Made by a program: the position numbers and the translations under genes | The notes under the pieces: model-generated | The model's database searches: none | What the model was told of the DNA's origin: nothing | What the model saw: only the letters and a program-made list of their open reading frames with translations | Source: Streptomyces pyxinae | Lineage (GTDB): Bacteria; Actinomycetota; Actinomycetes; Streptomycetales; Streptomycetaceae | Assembly: GCF_024756275.1 (NCBI RefSeq) | Contig: NZ_JANUGQ010000036.1 | Location: 1-64,000, forward strand | Direction of reading: 5' to 3' | DNA length: 64,000 bases | In this document: positions 48,947 through 57,711 of the stretch, one piece after another | How positions within the stretch are numbered: the stretch's first letter is position 1 | How the letters are laid out: each line of letters starts with the position of its first letter

Positions 48947-49404
48947 CGCCGGTTCTTCCTTCCGTGGGTCGCGTCCGTACCTCTGCGCCTCACCCGATCC
49001 CCGCCGGGGAAACCCGCCCACCGCCTCCCGGGGTGGCATCCGCCCCGGCGCGTACCGGGAGCGCGGCTCTCCTCCCGGGCCAGCGAATCCTGCCCGTGAA
49101 CCCGGCTCGGGAGCCCCCGGCCCGGAGTCCGGCCGCGCAACATTTCCTCGGAAAGGGTGATGTCTCGCACGCACTGCGCCCTGGCCCGGACCGTTGCCGC
49201 CGTGCAACGCTGTGGGGACACGAGACTGCTCCTCCCTGCCCGCCGAAGGCCGGTCGACGCCACTGACAGGACGGCGCCACAGGCAGGGCGGGGGCAGGGG
49301 CCCGGAAACAGCCCCCACCCCGGGTATCCGGCCCCGCCATCGACGGCCGGCCTCACCAGCCGGTTCGCTTTGGGCTCCGTACTCCCTGAGAGGGGACGCC
49401 CGAT
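48947..49404. other. Intergenic region before the STAS gene
   Basis: About 460 bases without a supported gene. It includes a GAAAGGGTGATG site at about 49150 that opens a frame, but that frame has no family or composition support. Promoter-like sequence for the STAS gene probably stands between 49330 and 49395. Confidence 0.4.
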
Positions 49405-49743
49405 ATGAACATCACCACCACGACCGACGGCACCACGGCCGAGATCACCCCGAACGAAGACATCGACTACACCAAGCTGTCCGAGATCCGTGCCGTCGTC
49501 GCCACCCTGCCCAGCACCGTCACCGATGTGACCTGGCGCATGGAGAACGCCCGCTTCATGGACATCGCCGGGCTGCATCTCCTCAACGACCAGCGCCGGG
49601 CCGCCCGCCGGCGGTGCGGCCGGCTCACCGTGACCGGTCTCCAGCCCCAGCCCCGGCGCCTGCTCGAAGTCGCGTCGGAGGTGTTCCCCGCCATGGACTG
49701 GGCGAGCTTCCTTCCGTCCGCCCCCAGCCCCGCCCGCGTCTGA
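49405..49743 (+). CDS. STAS-domain protein (anti-anti-sigma-like)
   Basis: A 112-residue STAS-domain protein, ITTTTDGTTAEITPNEDIDY, then WRMENARFMDIAGLHLLNDQRR, which resembles the sensor motif FLDSAGL of anti-sigma antagonists, with Asp-Ile-Ala in place of the Asp-Ser-Ala where the phosphorylated Ser stands. The lost Ser suggests no kinase control. There is no partner anti-sigma kinase or sigma-B type gene adjacent. AGGGG precedes the ATG. Probably a partner-switch protein that binds a remote kinase, or a diverged member. Confidence 0.8.
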   Translation: MNITTTTDGTTAEITPNEDIDYTKLSEIRAVVATLPSTVTDVTWRMENARFMDIAGLHLLNDQRRAARRRCGRLTVTGLQPQPRRLLEVASEVFPAMDWASFLPSAPSPARV

Positions 49744-49852
49744 CCGAGCAGGCCGCCCGGGGGCCCGCCGCGCCGCCGACCGCACCCGCACCGTCCCGTC
49801 CCGCCGGCCGAATTCCCCGGCGCCCGGCGCCCGGCTCCTCCAGCCTTCCCCC

Positions 49853-50388
49853 ATGACCTGGGGGGAGCTCGTCCGTGTGAGCCTCGGCCACGCGGCTCTG
49901 CACACCGCGTTGTTCACCGCCGTGGTCCTCGGCTCCCCCCTCTCTCCCGGGACGCCCCGCTCTCCGACTACCCGCCCGCCATCCAGCGGCGGTACGGCGA
50001 GCAGAGCCCCCGCGGCCGGCGCGTCGCCGCCCTCGCCGGGGTGCTCAACCCCCTGGTCTTCACGGCCGTTCCCGTCCTCGGGGTGCTCGATCTCCGTTCC
50101 CGTGCCGACGCGCCCCTGGGCTTCTGGCCCCCGTTCCTCCTCGGCGCCCCCGGCTTCCTCGCCGTCACCCTCTTCGACCTGCTGGTCATCGACCGGTGGC
50201 TTTCCGCACCGCCCGCCCCTGTTTCCCGGTGCTGCCAGGCACGGAGGACATGCCCGACTACCGCGACCGGGCCTTCCGCGTCCGCCAGTTGGTCCCCCGG
50301 GCCCGTTCCCTGGCCCCTGGTCCTGATCCCCGGCTACGACGCCCTCGTCGGCGCCCTCAGCTGCCTCGCCGAAGCCCTGGGGGCCTGA
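49853..50388 (+). pseudogene. Frameshifted small membrane protein relic
   Basis: A protein-like sequence is spread over three frames. Frame with the ATG at 49853 reads MTWGELVRVSLGHAALHTAL and is hydrophobic to about 49935; then frame +1 continues as SRDAPLSDYPPAIQRRYGEQ, RVAALAGVLNPLVFTAVPVL and FLAVTLFDLLVIDRWLSA; then a third frame gives RPCFPVLPGTEDMPDYRD; finally the second frame resumes as LVLIPGYDALVGALSCL before a stop at 50388. The pieces join into one four-helix membrane protein. Each change of frame is at or near a C-rich run, so sequencing error is possible; otherwise it is a decayed gene. Confidence 0.65.
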
Positions 50389-50549
50389 ACTCCCGCCCGC
50401 CCCGCCGCGTCTCTCCATGCCCTGGTGACCGGAAGGCCGGACGTGCGACCTTTTCCTGGGACGAGGCGCCGGGGTGGGCAGCCCGCCGTACCGCCGGTGA
50501 GCCCCGGGTGGCTTCTCCCGACCGCTGACCGTTCGGCAGGGGAGCGCGC

Positions 50550-51575
50550 ATGCTGCGGGTGCACTTCACCGGTGACGACCTCGCCCGCGTCCGGGTGGCC
50601 ACGGCCCCCGATCCCCTCTGGGAGATCACCAACAGCTTCCAGGTCCTCATGACCGAGGAGAACCCCCTGGCGTTCGGCGAGTGGCGGCGGCTCGTCCGGC
50701 CGGTGCTGCCCCCGGCCTGCCGGATGCTCGCCGCCCTGCTGCCGCCGCGCGGCTACTCGCCCGACTTCCTCACCCCGGACCCGGGCGGCTCCTCCGACCT
50801 GCCGGGCGCGCTCGACACCGTACTCAGCACGCCCAGGACCGTGCTGCGCCAGGATTTCGGCCGGCTCACCGCCGTCTCGCCCCGCCCCCTGCCCGCCGGC
50901 CTCCGACCGCTGGCCGAAGGCGATCCCGGGGCCCTGCGCCGGCTGGACGGCGTCCTCCGCGTCTACCACCGCCACGCGCTGGCCGGTTTCTGGCCGCAGA
51001 TCCGCGCGCACATCGACGCCGACCTCGCCCTGCGCTCCCGGGCAGTACTGACGGGCGGCACGGAGGGGCTGCTGGCGAGCTTCCGCCCCGTGCTGCGCTG
51101 GCGGCCCCCGGTGCTGGAGAGCGACTACCCGGTCAGCAGGGAGCTGCGGCTCGGCGGGCGGGGTCTGCTGCTCCAGCCGTCCTTCTTCTGCGTCCGCAGA
51201 CCCGTCACCCTCGCCGATCCCGGGCGGACCCCGGTCCTGGTCTACCCGATCCGGCACACCCCGGACTGGACCCGGGGCGGCGCCGTCCCGGGCTCCGCCG
51301 AACTGGGCGCCCTGCTCGGCCACACCCGGGCCGCCATCCTGGAGGACACCGTGACCGGTCGTACCACCGGCGAACTCGCCGCCCGGTTCGGCATCTCGGC
51401 GGCGGCGGTGAGTCAGCACACCGCCGTCCTGCGCCAGGCGGGGCTGCTGACCAGCGCACGCCACGGCCGCTTTGTGCTGCACACCATCACCCCGGCCGGA
51501 GTCAGCCTCCTGGAGAGCCCCTCGGGAAGTCCCCCGGTCTCCTCGCGACCCCGGGGCAACCGCCCGCACCCTTAA
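50550..51575 (+). CDS. ArsR-like winged-helix transcriptional regulator
   Basis: A 341-residue regulator. The N-terminal part (1-240) is an unassigned domain starting MLRVHFTGDDLARVRVA, seen in a Streptomyces set of ArsR-like regulators with long N-terminal domain. The C-terminal winged helix is RAAILEDTVTGRTTGELAAR, then AVSQHTAVLRQAGLL with a wing ARHGRFVLHTITPAG, so the helix-turn-helix lies near residues 268-310. ATG has GGGGAG at six bases. A small secreted protein gene follows in the same direction 113 bases on; it could be a target. Confidence 0.82.
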   Translation: MLRVHFTGDDLARVRVATAPDPLWEITNSFQVLMTEENPLAFGEWRRLVRPVLPPACRMLAALLPPRGYSPDFLTPDPGGSSDLPGALDTVLSTPRTVLRQDFGRLTAVSPRPLPAGLRPLAEGDPGALRRLDGVLRVYHRHALAGFWPQIRAHIDADLALRSRAVLTGGTEGLLASFRPVLRWRPPVLESDYPVSRELRLGGRGLLLQPSFFCVRRPVTLADPGRTPVLVYPIRHTPDWTRGGAVPGSAELGALLGHTRAAILEDTVTGRTTGELAARFGISAAAVSQHTAVLRQAGLLTSARHGRFVLHTITPAGVSLLESPSGSPPVSSRPRGNRPHP

Positions 51576-51688
51576 GCCAGGACTTCGGCATGTGGCGGCC
51601 CCGGCGTCCCCGCCCCCACGCTGGGGGAACTCGAATTCGGCAGGGCCTGCCCCGTCCGGCGGGCCGTGCAATCGACAGGGGGCTTCAT

Positions 51689-52186
51689 ATGCGCGACAAG
51701 CGCTTCGTTCTCGGCATCCTCACCGTCCTGGCCTGTGTGCTGGCGGCGGTCTTCGGCATCGGAGGTACCGCCCAGGCGGCCCCGGCGGCGGACCACCGGT
51801 CCGAGGCGGGAGTCGTCGTCACCCTCCCGCCGGCACCCGCCGGCGCCCAGCTCCGCTCGGACCGCGCGGCCGGAGCACCCGGCACCTCACCGGCGGTCCA
51901 CCGGGAGCACCGGCCGGGGGGAACGACGTACACCTGCCCGTCGGGCAACCTCTGCGCCAACGTCTGGGACCCCACCACCGGGGACTGGGTGACCTTCTAC
52001 TTCTACACCTGCAAGCGGTACGGGCTGTCCAACTGGAGCGGCACCGGCAACTACCGCAACGCGCAGACCGGCAGCGTGACCTCGTACTTCTACGGCCAGG
52101 GCGGCAATGTGCTCTGGACCAGCACCCCGGGGCCCGCTGACCACGGCGCCGACTGGGGACCCGTCTGGTCGATCCGCAACTGCTGA
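51689..52186 (+). CDS. Secreted protein with peptidase-inhibitor I36-like domain
   Basis: A 165-residue exported protein. Sec signal MRDKRFVLGILTVLACVLAA ends in AQA-APA near residue 31, a spacer (about 35-85) is Pro/Ala-rich, and the C-terminal 80 residues begin TCPSGNLCANVWDPTTGDW and carry four cysteines and many aromatics, as in the inhibitor family I36-like (SMPI-fold) extracellular domains. It is a monomer of unknown target, released outside. ATG with CAGGGGG upstream. Terminator directly downstream. Confidence 0.8.
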   Translation: MRDKRFVLGILTVLACVLAAVFGIGGTAQAAPAADHRSEAGVVVTLPPAPAGAQLRSDRAAGAPGTSPAVHREHRPGGTTYTCPSGNLCANVWDPTTGDWVTFYFYTCKRYGLSNWSGTGNYRNAQTGSVTSYFYGQGGNVLWTSTPGPADHGADWGPVWSIRNC

Positions 52187-52201
52187 CCCGTCCCGCACAC
52201 C

Positions 52202-52236
52202 GCCCCGGCCCCGGTCCTTCCGACCGGGGCCGGGGC
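52202..52236. terminator. 15-bp perfect terminator between the secreted protein gene and hemB
   Basis: GCCCCGGCCCCGGTC (52202-52216) pairs with GACCGGGGCCGGGGC (52222-52236) around CTTCC. It serves two convergent genes. Confidence 0.85.
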
Positions 52237-52272
52237 CCGTGCTCGTGGTACGCGCCTCCGCCGGCGGCGGGC

Positions 52273-53271
52273 TCAGCCCCGGTTCAGGCGCTGGGCGACC
52301 TCGGTGGCCCAGTAGGTGAGGATCATCCGGGCGCCGGCGCGGCGGATGCCGGTGAGGGACTCCATGATCGCCGCGTCCCGGTCGATCCAGCCCTTCTCGG
52401 CGGCGGCCTCGATCATCGCGTACTCGCCGCTGATCTGGTAGGCGGCCACCGGCACGTCCGCCGACTCCGCGACCTTCGCCAGGATGTCCAGGTACGGGCC
52501 GGCCGGCTTGACCATCACCATGTCGGCGCCCTCCGCGAGGTCGAGCGCCAGCTCCCGCAGCGACTCCCGGGCATTGGCCGGGTCCTGCTGGTACGTCTTG
52601 CGGTCGCCGCGCAGCGAGGAGCCGACCGCCTCCCGGAACGGGCCGTAGAACGCCGAGGTGTACTTGGCCGTGTACGCGAGCACGGCGACGTCCTCCCGGC
52701 CGATGGTGTCCAGGGCGTCCCGGATCACCCCGATCTGGCCGTCCATCATGCCGCTGGGCCCCACCACATGGGCGCCGGCGTCGGCCTGGACCTGCGCCAT
52801 CTCGGCGTACCGCTCCAGGGTGGCGTCGTTGTCCACCCGCCCCTCCGCGTCCAGCACCCCGCAGTGGCCGTGGTCGGTGTACTCGTCCAGGCACAGGTCG
52901 GACATGACGACCAGTTCGTCGCCCACCTCGGAGCGCACATCCCGCAGCGCCTGCTGGAGGATGCCGTCCGGGTCCGTACCGGCCGTGCCGAGCGCGTCCT
53001 TCTTCGCATCCTCCGGCACCCCGAACAGCATGATCCCGGAGATCCCCGCCGACACCGCCTCCACGGCGGCCTTCCGCAGGGTGTCCCGGGTGTGCTGGAC
53101 CACGCCGGGCATCGCCCCGATCGGCACCGGCTCGGCGACCCCCTCCCGGACGAACGCGGGCAGGATCAGATCCGCCGGGTGCAGCCGCGTCTCGGCCACC
53201 ATCCGGCGCAGGGCGGGCATGGTGCGCAGCCGCCGCGGCCGCGCTCCGGGGAAGGAACCGTAGGCACTCAT
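52273..53271 (-). CDS. hemB: 5-aminolevulinate dehydratase (porphobilinogen synthase)
   Basis: A 332-residue HemB that joins two aminolevulinates to porphobilinogen. Schiff-base lysines are in LAYTAKYTSAFYG and in MVMVKPAGPYLD. The metal loop reads SDLCLDEYTDHGHCG, with Asp where the zinc enzymes have Cys at the middle position, so this is the Asp-rich (Mg/K-type) variety. The ATG at 53271 begins MSAYGSFPGARPRRL. It lies at the end of the heme block, 410 bases after hemD, so it may have its own promoter. Length is normal. Confidence 0.95.
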   Translation of the reverse strand: MSAYGSFPGARPRRLRTMPALRRMVAETRLHPADLILPAFVREGVAEPVPIGAMPGVVQHTRDTLRKAAVEAVSAGISGIMLFGVPEDAKKDALGTAGTDPDGILQQALRDVRSEVGDELVVMSDLCLDEYTDHGHCGVLDAEGRVDNDATLERYAEMAQVQADAGAHVVGPSGMMDGQIGVIRDALDTIGREDVAVLAYTAKYTSAFYGPFREAVGSSLRGDRKTYQQDPANARESLRELALDLAEGADMVMVKPAGPYLDILAKVAESADVPVAAYQISGEYAMIEAAAEKGWIDRDAAIMESLTGIRRAGARMILTYWATEVAQRLNRG

Positions 53272-53681
53272 ACCTGCCACGCTACGCCCGCCCGGCACCC
53301 GGAATTGCCGACACCCCGTCGGCCGGACCGGCCCCCGGCCACCCGTGCGGGCACCGGCCGCCGAGGGGCCGTGCGGAGTCGCCGCCGCGGGCACCGGCGG
53401 TCGGCGCACCCGTCTCCGGGCCGGCCGGGCACCCCGCCGGCGCCCGGGCGACGAACCCGGCGGGACCCCGGCGGGACCCCGGACGGCGGACGGCTCCCCA
53501 CCGGCACAGAGCCCCACCCCGCCCCTCCCGCCACCGGGCCGCCGCCCGCCGCCGCGAACGTCGGGCGCCCGGGACAGCAGCCGCGTCGGCTGCGTCCCGG
53601 GCGCCCGTACCGTCACCGGCCTCCCGCACCCGATGACCGGCGAAAACCCTCAGGTCATCAGGTCATCAGGTCGTCGGGCCC
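53272..53681. other. Gap between hemB and hemD
   Basis: About 410 bases between hemD stop and hemB start, same direction. It is GC-rich, with a short AGGTCATC microsatellite at 53651-53675 beside the hemD stop. It could hold a hemB promoter. No gene is supported; weak frames here only reflect GC. Confidence 0.45.
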
Positions 53682-55349
53682 TCAGGTCGTCGTACGCCTC
53701 CGGCGCGCACCCGGGCGGCGTTCGCTGGGGCGGGTGACCGGGTCGCCCGCCTCCAGCGCGGCGGCCCGGCGACGGGAGCCGAACTCGGCCAGCGCCTCGG
53801 CCAGCTTGTGCACCGACGGCTCGGGCGACAGCACGTCCACCCGCAGCCCGTGCTCCTCCGCCGTCTTGGCGGTGGCCGGGCCGATGCAGGCGATGACCGT
53901 CACGTTGTGCGGCTTGCCCGCGATGCCGACCAGGTTCCGCACGGTCGACGACGAGGTGAACAGCACCGCGTCGAAGCCGCCGCCCTTGATCGCCTCCCGG
54001 GTCTCGGCCGGGGGCGGCGAGGCACGGACGGTCCGGTAGGCGGTGACGTCGTCCACCTCCCAGCCCAGCTCGATCAGCCCGGCCACCAGCGTCTCGGTGG
54101 CGATGTCGGCGCGCGGCAGGAACACCCGGTCGATCGGGTCGAAGACCGGGTCGTACGGCGGCCAGTCCTCCAGCAGACCGGCGGCCGACTGCTCGCCGCT
54201 CGGCACCAGGTCCGGCTTGACGCCGAACTCGACCAGCGCGGCGGCCGTCTGCTCGCCCACCGCGGCGACCTTGATCCCGGCGAAGGCGCGGGCGTCGAGC
54301 CCGTACTCCTCGAACTTCTCCCGCACCGCCTTGACGGCGTTGACCGAGGTGAAGGCGATCCACTCGTACCGCCCGGTGACCAGGCCCTTGACCGCCCGCT
54401 CCATCTGCTGCGGGGTGCGCGGCGGCTCCACCGCGATGGTCGGGACCTCGCTGGGCACCGCGCCGTACGAGCGCAGCTGGTCGGAGAGCGAGGCGGCCTG
54501 CTCCTTGGTGCGCGGCACCAGGACCTTCCAGCCGAACAGCGGCTTGGACTCGAACCAGGCCAGCTGGTCGCGCCGGCCGGCGCCACCGGGCTCCCCGACG
54601 ACGGCTATGACCGGTCGGTGGCCCTCCGGCGAGGGCAGCACCTTCGCCTGCTTCAGCACCTGCGCGATGCTGCCTAGCGTCGCGGTCCAGGTCCGCTGCC
54701 GGGTGGTGGTGCCGGCGACCGTCACGGTCAGCGCGGTGTCGGGCTTCCGGCCCCCGGTGACCAGCTCGGCGGCGGCCGCGGCCACCGCGTCCAGGGTGGT
54801 GGAGACGACGACCGTGCCGTCCGAGGCGCCGACCTCGCTCCAGCACCGCTCGTCGGCGGTACGGGCGTCCACGAACCGGACGTCCGCGTTCTTGGCGTCC
54901 CGCAGCGGCACCCCGGCGTACGCGGGCACGCCGACCGCCGCCGCGACACCCGGCACCACCTCGAAGGGGATGCCCTCGGCGGCGCAGGCGAGCATCTCGG
55001 CGCCCGCGTCGCCGTCGAGGCCCGGGTCGCCGGTCACCGCACGGACGACCCGCTTGCCGCCGCGCGCGGCCTCCATGACAAGATTGGCGGCGTCCCTCAA
55101 CACCGGGACGTCAGCGGTCATTGACGTGTCGTCAATGACCGTCAGCTCGGGCGTGCTCACCCCCGCCCGGGCGTGGACGCGGACGACGTCGAGTACGTCC
55201 GGCTCGGCGATCAGCACGTCCGCGCCCGCCAGTGCCTCGACGGCACGCAGGGTCAGCAGGCCCGGATCGCCCGGCCCCGCCCCGAGGAAAGTGACGTGCC
55301 CGCACGCGGAGTACACCGAAGAGGCCTTGGTTGCAGTGGTGGGGCTCAA
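53682..55349 (-). CDS. hemD: Fused uroporphyrinogen-III methyltransferase-like/synthase (HemD)
   Basis: A 555-residue two-domain protein. The first half is a SUMT/precorrin methyltransferase fold: VTFLGAGPGDPGLLTLRAVE, a second motif VVPGVAAAVGVPAYAGVP, but the RxKGGDPFxFGRG-type loop is replaced by VRAVTGDPGLDGD, so methylation may be lost or altered. The second half is uroporphyrinogen-III synthase (VLVPRTKEQAASLSDQLRSY, AFTSVNAVKAVREKFEEYGL, TSSSTVRNLVGIAG). The start is TTG, eight bases after GGGGGAG and overlapping the hemC stop by four bases. That coupling supports TTG over the GTG further in. This arrangement is usual for Streptomyces HemD. Confidence 0.93.
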   Translation of the reverse strand: MSPTTATKASSVYSACGHVTFLGAGPGDPGLLTLRAVEALAGADVLIAEPDVLDVVRVHARAGVSTPELTVIDDTSMTADVPVLRDAANLVMEAARGGKRVVRAVTGDPGLDGDAGAEMLACAAEGIPFEVVPGVAAAVGVPAYAGVPLRDAKNADVRFVDARTADERCWSEVGASDGTVVVSTTLDAVAAAAAELVTGGRKPDTALTVTVAGTTTRQRTWTATLGSIAQVLKQAKVLPSPEGHRPVIAVVGEPGGAGRRDQLAWFESKPLFGWKVLVPRTKEQAASLSDQLRSYGAVPSEVPTIAVEPPRTPQQMERAVKGLVTGRYEWIAFTSVNAVKAVREKFEEYGLDARAFAGIKVAAVGEQTAAALVEFGVKPDLVPSGEQSAAGLLEDWPPYDPVFDPIDRVFLPRADIATETLVAGLIELGWEVDDVTAYRTVRASPPPAETREAIKGGGFDAVLFTSSSTVRNLVGIAGKPHNVTVIACIGPATAKTAEEHGLRVDVLSPEPSVHKLAEALAEFGSRRRAAALEAGDPVTRPSERRPGARRRRTTT

Positions 55350-56302
55350 AGTGCTCGCTCCCCCATAAGACCGGCCGCACCCTTGGCGAGCATCTCGGAC
55401 GCGAGTTCGCGACCGAGCGCGACGGCGTCGCCGTGCGACGTGGGTACGGGACCGGTGGTGGACAACTGCACCAGCGTGGCGCCGTCGGTCGTACCGACGA
55501 CTCCGCGCAGGCGCATCTCTACAGCCTGCTGGTCGGCCAGCAGGTCGGCCAACGCACCCACGGGTGCGGAGCAGCCGGCCTCCAGGGCGGCGAGCAGGGA
55601 TCGCTCGGCGGTCACGGCGGCCCGTGTGTGCGGGTCGTCGAGCTCGGCGAGCGCGGCGACGAGACCGGCGTCGGCCGCCGGGCACTCGACCGCCAGGGCC
55701 CCCTGGCCGGGGGCGGGCAGAACATGGTCGACCGCGAGGAAGTCGGTCACCTCCGAGATCCGGCCGATCCGGTTGAGCCCGGCCGCGGCGAGGACCACCG
55801 CGTCCAGCTCCCCCTTCTCGACATAGCCGACACGGGTGTCGATGTTGCCGCGGATGGCGACCGTCTCGACGCGCTTCCCGAGGTCCCGGGCGTACGCGTT
55901 GAGCTGGGCCATCCGGCGCGGCGAACCGGTGCCCACCCGGGCACCGTCCGGCAGCCGGTCGAAGGTCAGTCCGTCCCGCGCGACCAGCACGTCCCGCGGG
56001 TCCTCGCGCTTCGGGACCGCCGCCAGCGCCAGGTTCTCGGGCTGCGCGGTGGGCAGGTCCTTCAGCGAGTGCACGGCGAAGTCCACCTCGCCCGCCAGCA
56101 GCGCGTCGCGCAGCGCGGTCACGAAGACCCCGGTGCCGCCGATCTGCGCCAGGTGCTCGCGGGAGGTGTCGCCGTAAGTGGTGATCTCCACGAGCTCCAC
56201 GGGGCGCCCGGTGAGCCGGCGGACCGCGTCCGCCACGTGTCCGGACTGGGCCATGGCGAGCTTGCTCCGCCTGGTTCCCAGCCTCAAAGCCCTGTCGGTC
56301 AT
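55346..56302 (-). CDS. hemC: Hydroxymethylbilane synthase (porphobilinogen deaminase)
   Basis: A 318-residue HemC. RLGTRRSKLAMAQSGHVADAV starts the fold, with VHSLKDLPT and RGNIDTRV in the active site. The dipyrromethane cysteine is in ALEAGCSAPVGAL. Length fits. It starts with ATG overlapping the hemA stop by four bases (ATGA) and its stop overlaps the hemD start, so the three genes are translationally coupled. Product feeds HemD. Confidence 0.96.
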   Translation of the reverse strand: MTDRALRLGTRRSKLAMAQSGHVADAVRRLTGRPVELVEITTYGDTSREHLAQIGGTGVFVTALRDALLAGEVDFAVHSLKDLPTAQPENLALAAVPKREDPRDVLVARDGLTFDRLPDGARVGTGSPRRMAQLNAYARDLGKRVETVAIRGNIDTRVGYVEKGELDAVVLAAAGLNRIGRISEVTDFLAVDHVLPAPGQGALAVECPAADAGLVAALAELDDPHTRAAVTAERSLLAALEAGCSAPVGALADLLADQQAVEMRLRGVVGTTDGATLVQLSTTGPVPTSHGDAVALGRELASEMLAKGAAGLMGERAL

Positions 56303-57711
56303 ACCCGCCCTCGGTTCTTGAGGTCCGCGTCGGTCGTCACATCGGTCAGTTCGGCCAGCACGGCGGAGGCGCCCGCCGCCCGGCCGTCGGCCCGGCTGAC
56401 GGAGGCGACCGTCTCCGGGTCGAGGTCGAAGAGGGTGCGGAGCGCGTCCGCGTACCCCGCGCCGCCCGGCTCGCCGGCCAGCTGCTTGATCCGCACCGTC
56501 GGCGCGTGCAGCAGCTTGTCCACCACCCGGCGCACGGTCTGGGTGATCTCGGCGCGCTGCTTCTCGTCCAGTCCGGGCAGCCGCCCCTCCAGCCGGGCCA
56601 CCTCGCTGGCCACCACATCGGCGGCCATGGTGCGCAGCGCGACCACGGTCGGCGTGATGTGGGCGGCCCGCTGGGCGGCGCCGAACGCGGCCACCTCGGC
56701 GGAGACGATCCCCCGCACCTGGTCCACGTCGGCGGCCATCGGGGCGTCGGCGGACGCCTCGGCCAGCGACTCGATGTCCACCAGCCGGACGTTGACCAGC
56801 CGGTGCACGGCGGCGTCGACGTCCCGGGGCATCGCCAGGTCCAGCAGGGCCAGCGGCCCGCGCGGCGCGGTGCGGTCGGCGGTCGCCTTCTCCACCGCCT
56901 CGCCGGTCAGCACCAGCCCGGTGGCCCCGGTGCAGGAGACCACGATGTCGGCACGTGTCAGCTCCTCGTCCACCGCCGCCATCGCGACCGAGCGGGCGGT
57001 GACCCCGCTCCCGCCGGGCTCGGTGAGGATCTGTACGAGCCGTTCGGCGCGGGCGGCCGTCCGGTTGGCGACGACCAGCTCGCGCACCCCGGCCCGCGCC
57101 AGGGTGGCGGCGGCCAGCGAGGACATCGAGCCGGCGCCGATCACCAGCGCCCGCTTGCCCCGGGCCCACTCCCCGACGGTCGTGCCGGTGGCGAGCTGCT
57201 CCAGGCCGAAGGTGACCAGCGACTGGCCGGCCCGGTCGATCCCGGTCTCGCTGTGCGCCCGCTTGCCGACCCGCAGCGCCTGCTGGAACAGGTCGTTCAG
57301 CAGCCGCCCGGCGGTGTGCAGCTCCTGGCCGCGCGCCAGGGCGTCCTTGATCTGGCCGAGGATCTGGCCCTCGCCGACCACCATCGAGTCCAGCCCGCAG
57401 GCCACCGAGAAGAGATGGTGGACGGCCCGGTCCTCGTAGTGCACATAGAGATGCGGAGTGAGCTCCTCCAGGCTCACCCCGCTGTGCAGGGCGAGCAGGG
57501 TGGACAGCTCCGCCACACCCGCGTGGAACTTGTCCACGTCGGCGTAGAGCTCGATGCGGTTGCAGGTGGCCAGCACGGCCGCCTCGGCCGCCGGTTCGGC
57601 GGCGAGGGTGTCCTGGAGCAGCTTGTTCTGGGTCCCGGGGTCCAGCGAGGCCCGCTCCAGGACGCTGACCGGGGCGGTGCGGTGGCTGAGGCCGACGACG
57701 AGGAGGCTCAT
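56299..57711 (-). CDS. hemA: Glutamyl-tRNA reductase
   Basis: A 470-residue HemA that makes glutamate-1-semialdehyde from Glu-tRNA. The active Cys is in LATCNRIELY near residue 50, after VGLSHRTAPVSVLERASL, and the NADPH domain has RALVIGAGSMSSLAAATLA. Length fits. It overlaps the rex stop by four bases and the hemC start by four. Product goes to HemL, encoded at 30375. Rex upstream and the operator at 58791 link this first step to redox state. Confidence 0.96.
   Translation of the reverse strand: MSLLVVGLSHRTAPVSVLERASLDPGTQNKLLQDTLAAEPAAEAAVLATCNRIELYADVDKFHAGVAELSTLLALHSGVSLEELTPHLYVHYEDRAVHHLFSVACGLDSMVVGEGQILGQIKDALARGQELHTAGRLLNDLFQQALRVGKRAHSETGIDRAGQSLVTFGLEQLATGTTVGEWARGKRALVIGAGSMSSLAAATLARAGVRELVVANRTAARAERLVQILTEPGGSGVTARSVAMAAVDEELTRADIVVSCTGATGLVLTGEAVEKATADRTAPRGPLALLDLAMPRDVDAAVHRLVNVRLVDIESLAEASADAPMAADVDQVRGIVSAEVAAFGAAQRAAHITPTVVALRTMAADVVASEVARLEGRLPGLDEKQRAEITQTVRRVVDKLLHAPTVRIKQLAGEPGGAGYADALRTLFDLDPETVASVSRADGRAAGASAVLAELTDVTTDADLKNRGRV

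Noticed and set aside
49157..49408. An 83-residue frame before the STAS gene
   Set aside because: Arg/Pro/Gly-rich without family or coding-like composition; a start site is weak.
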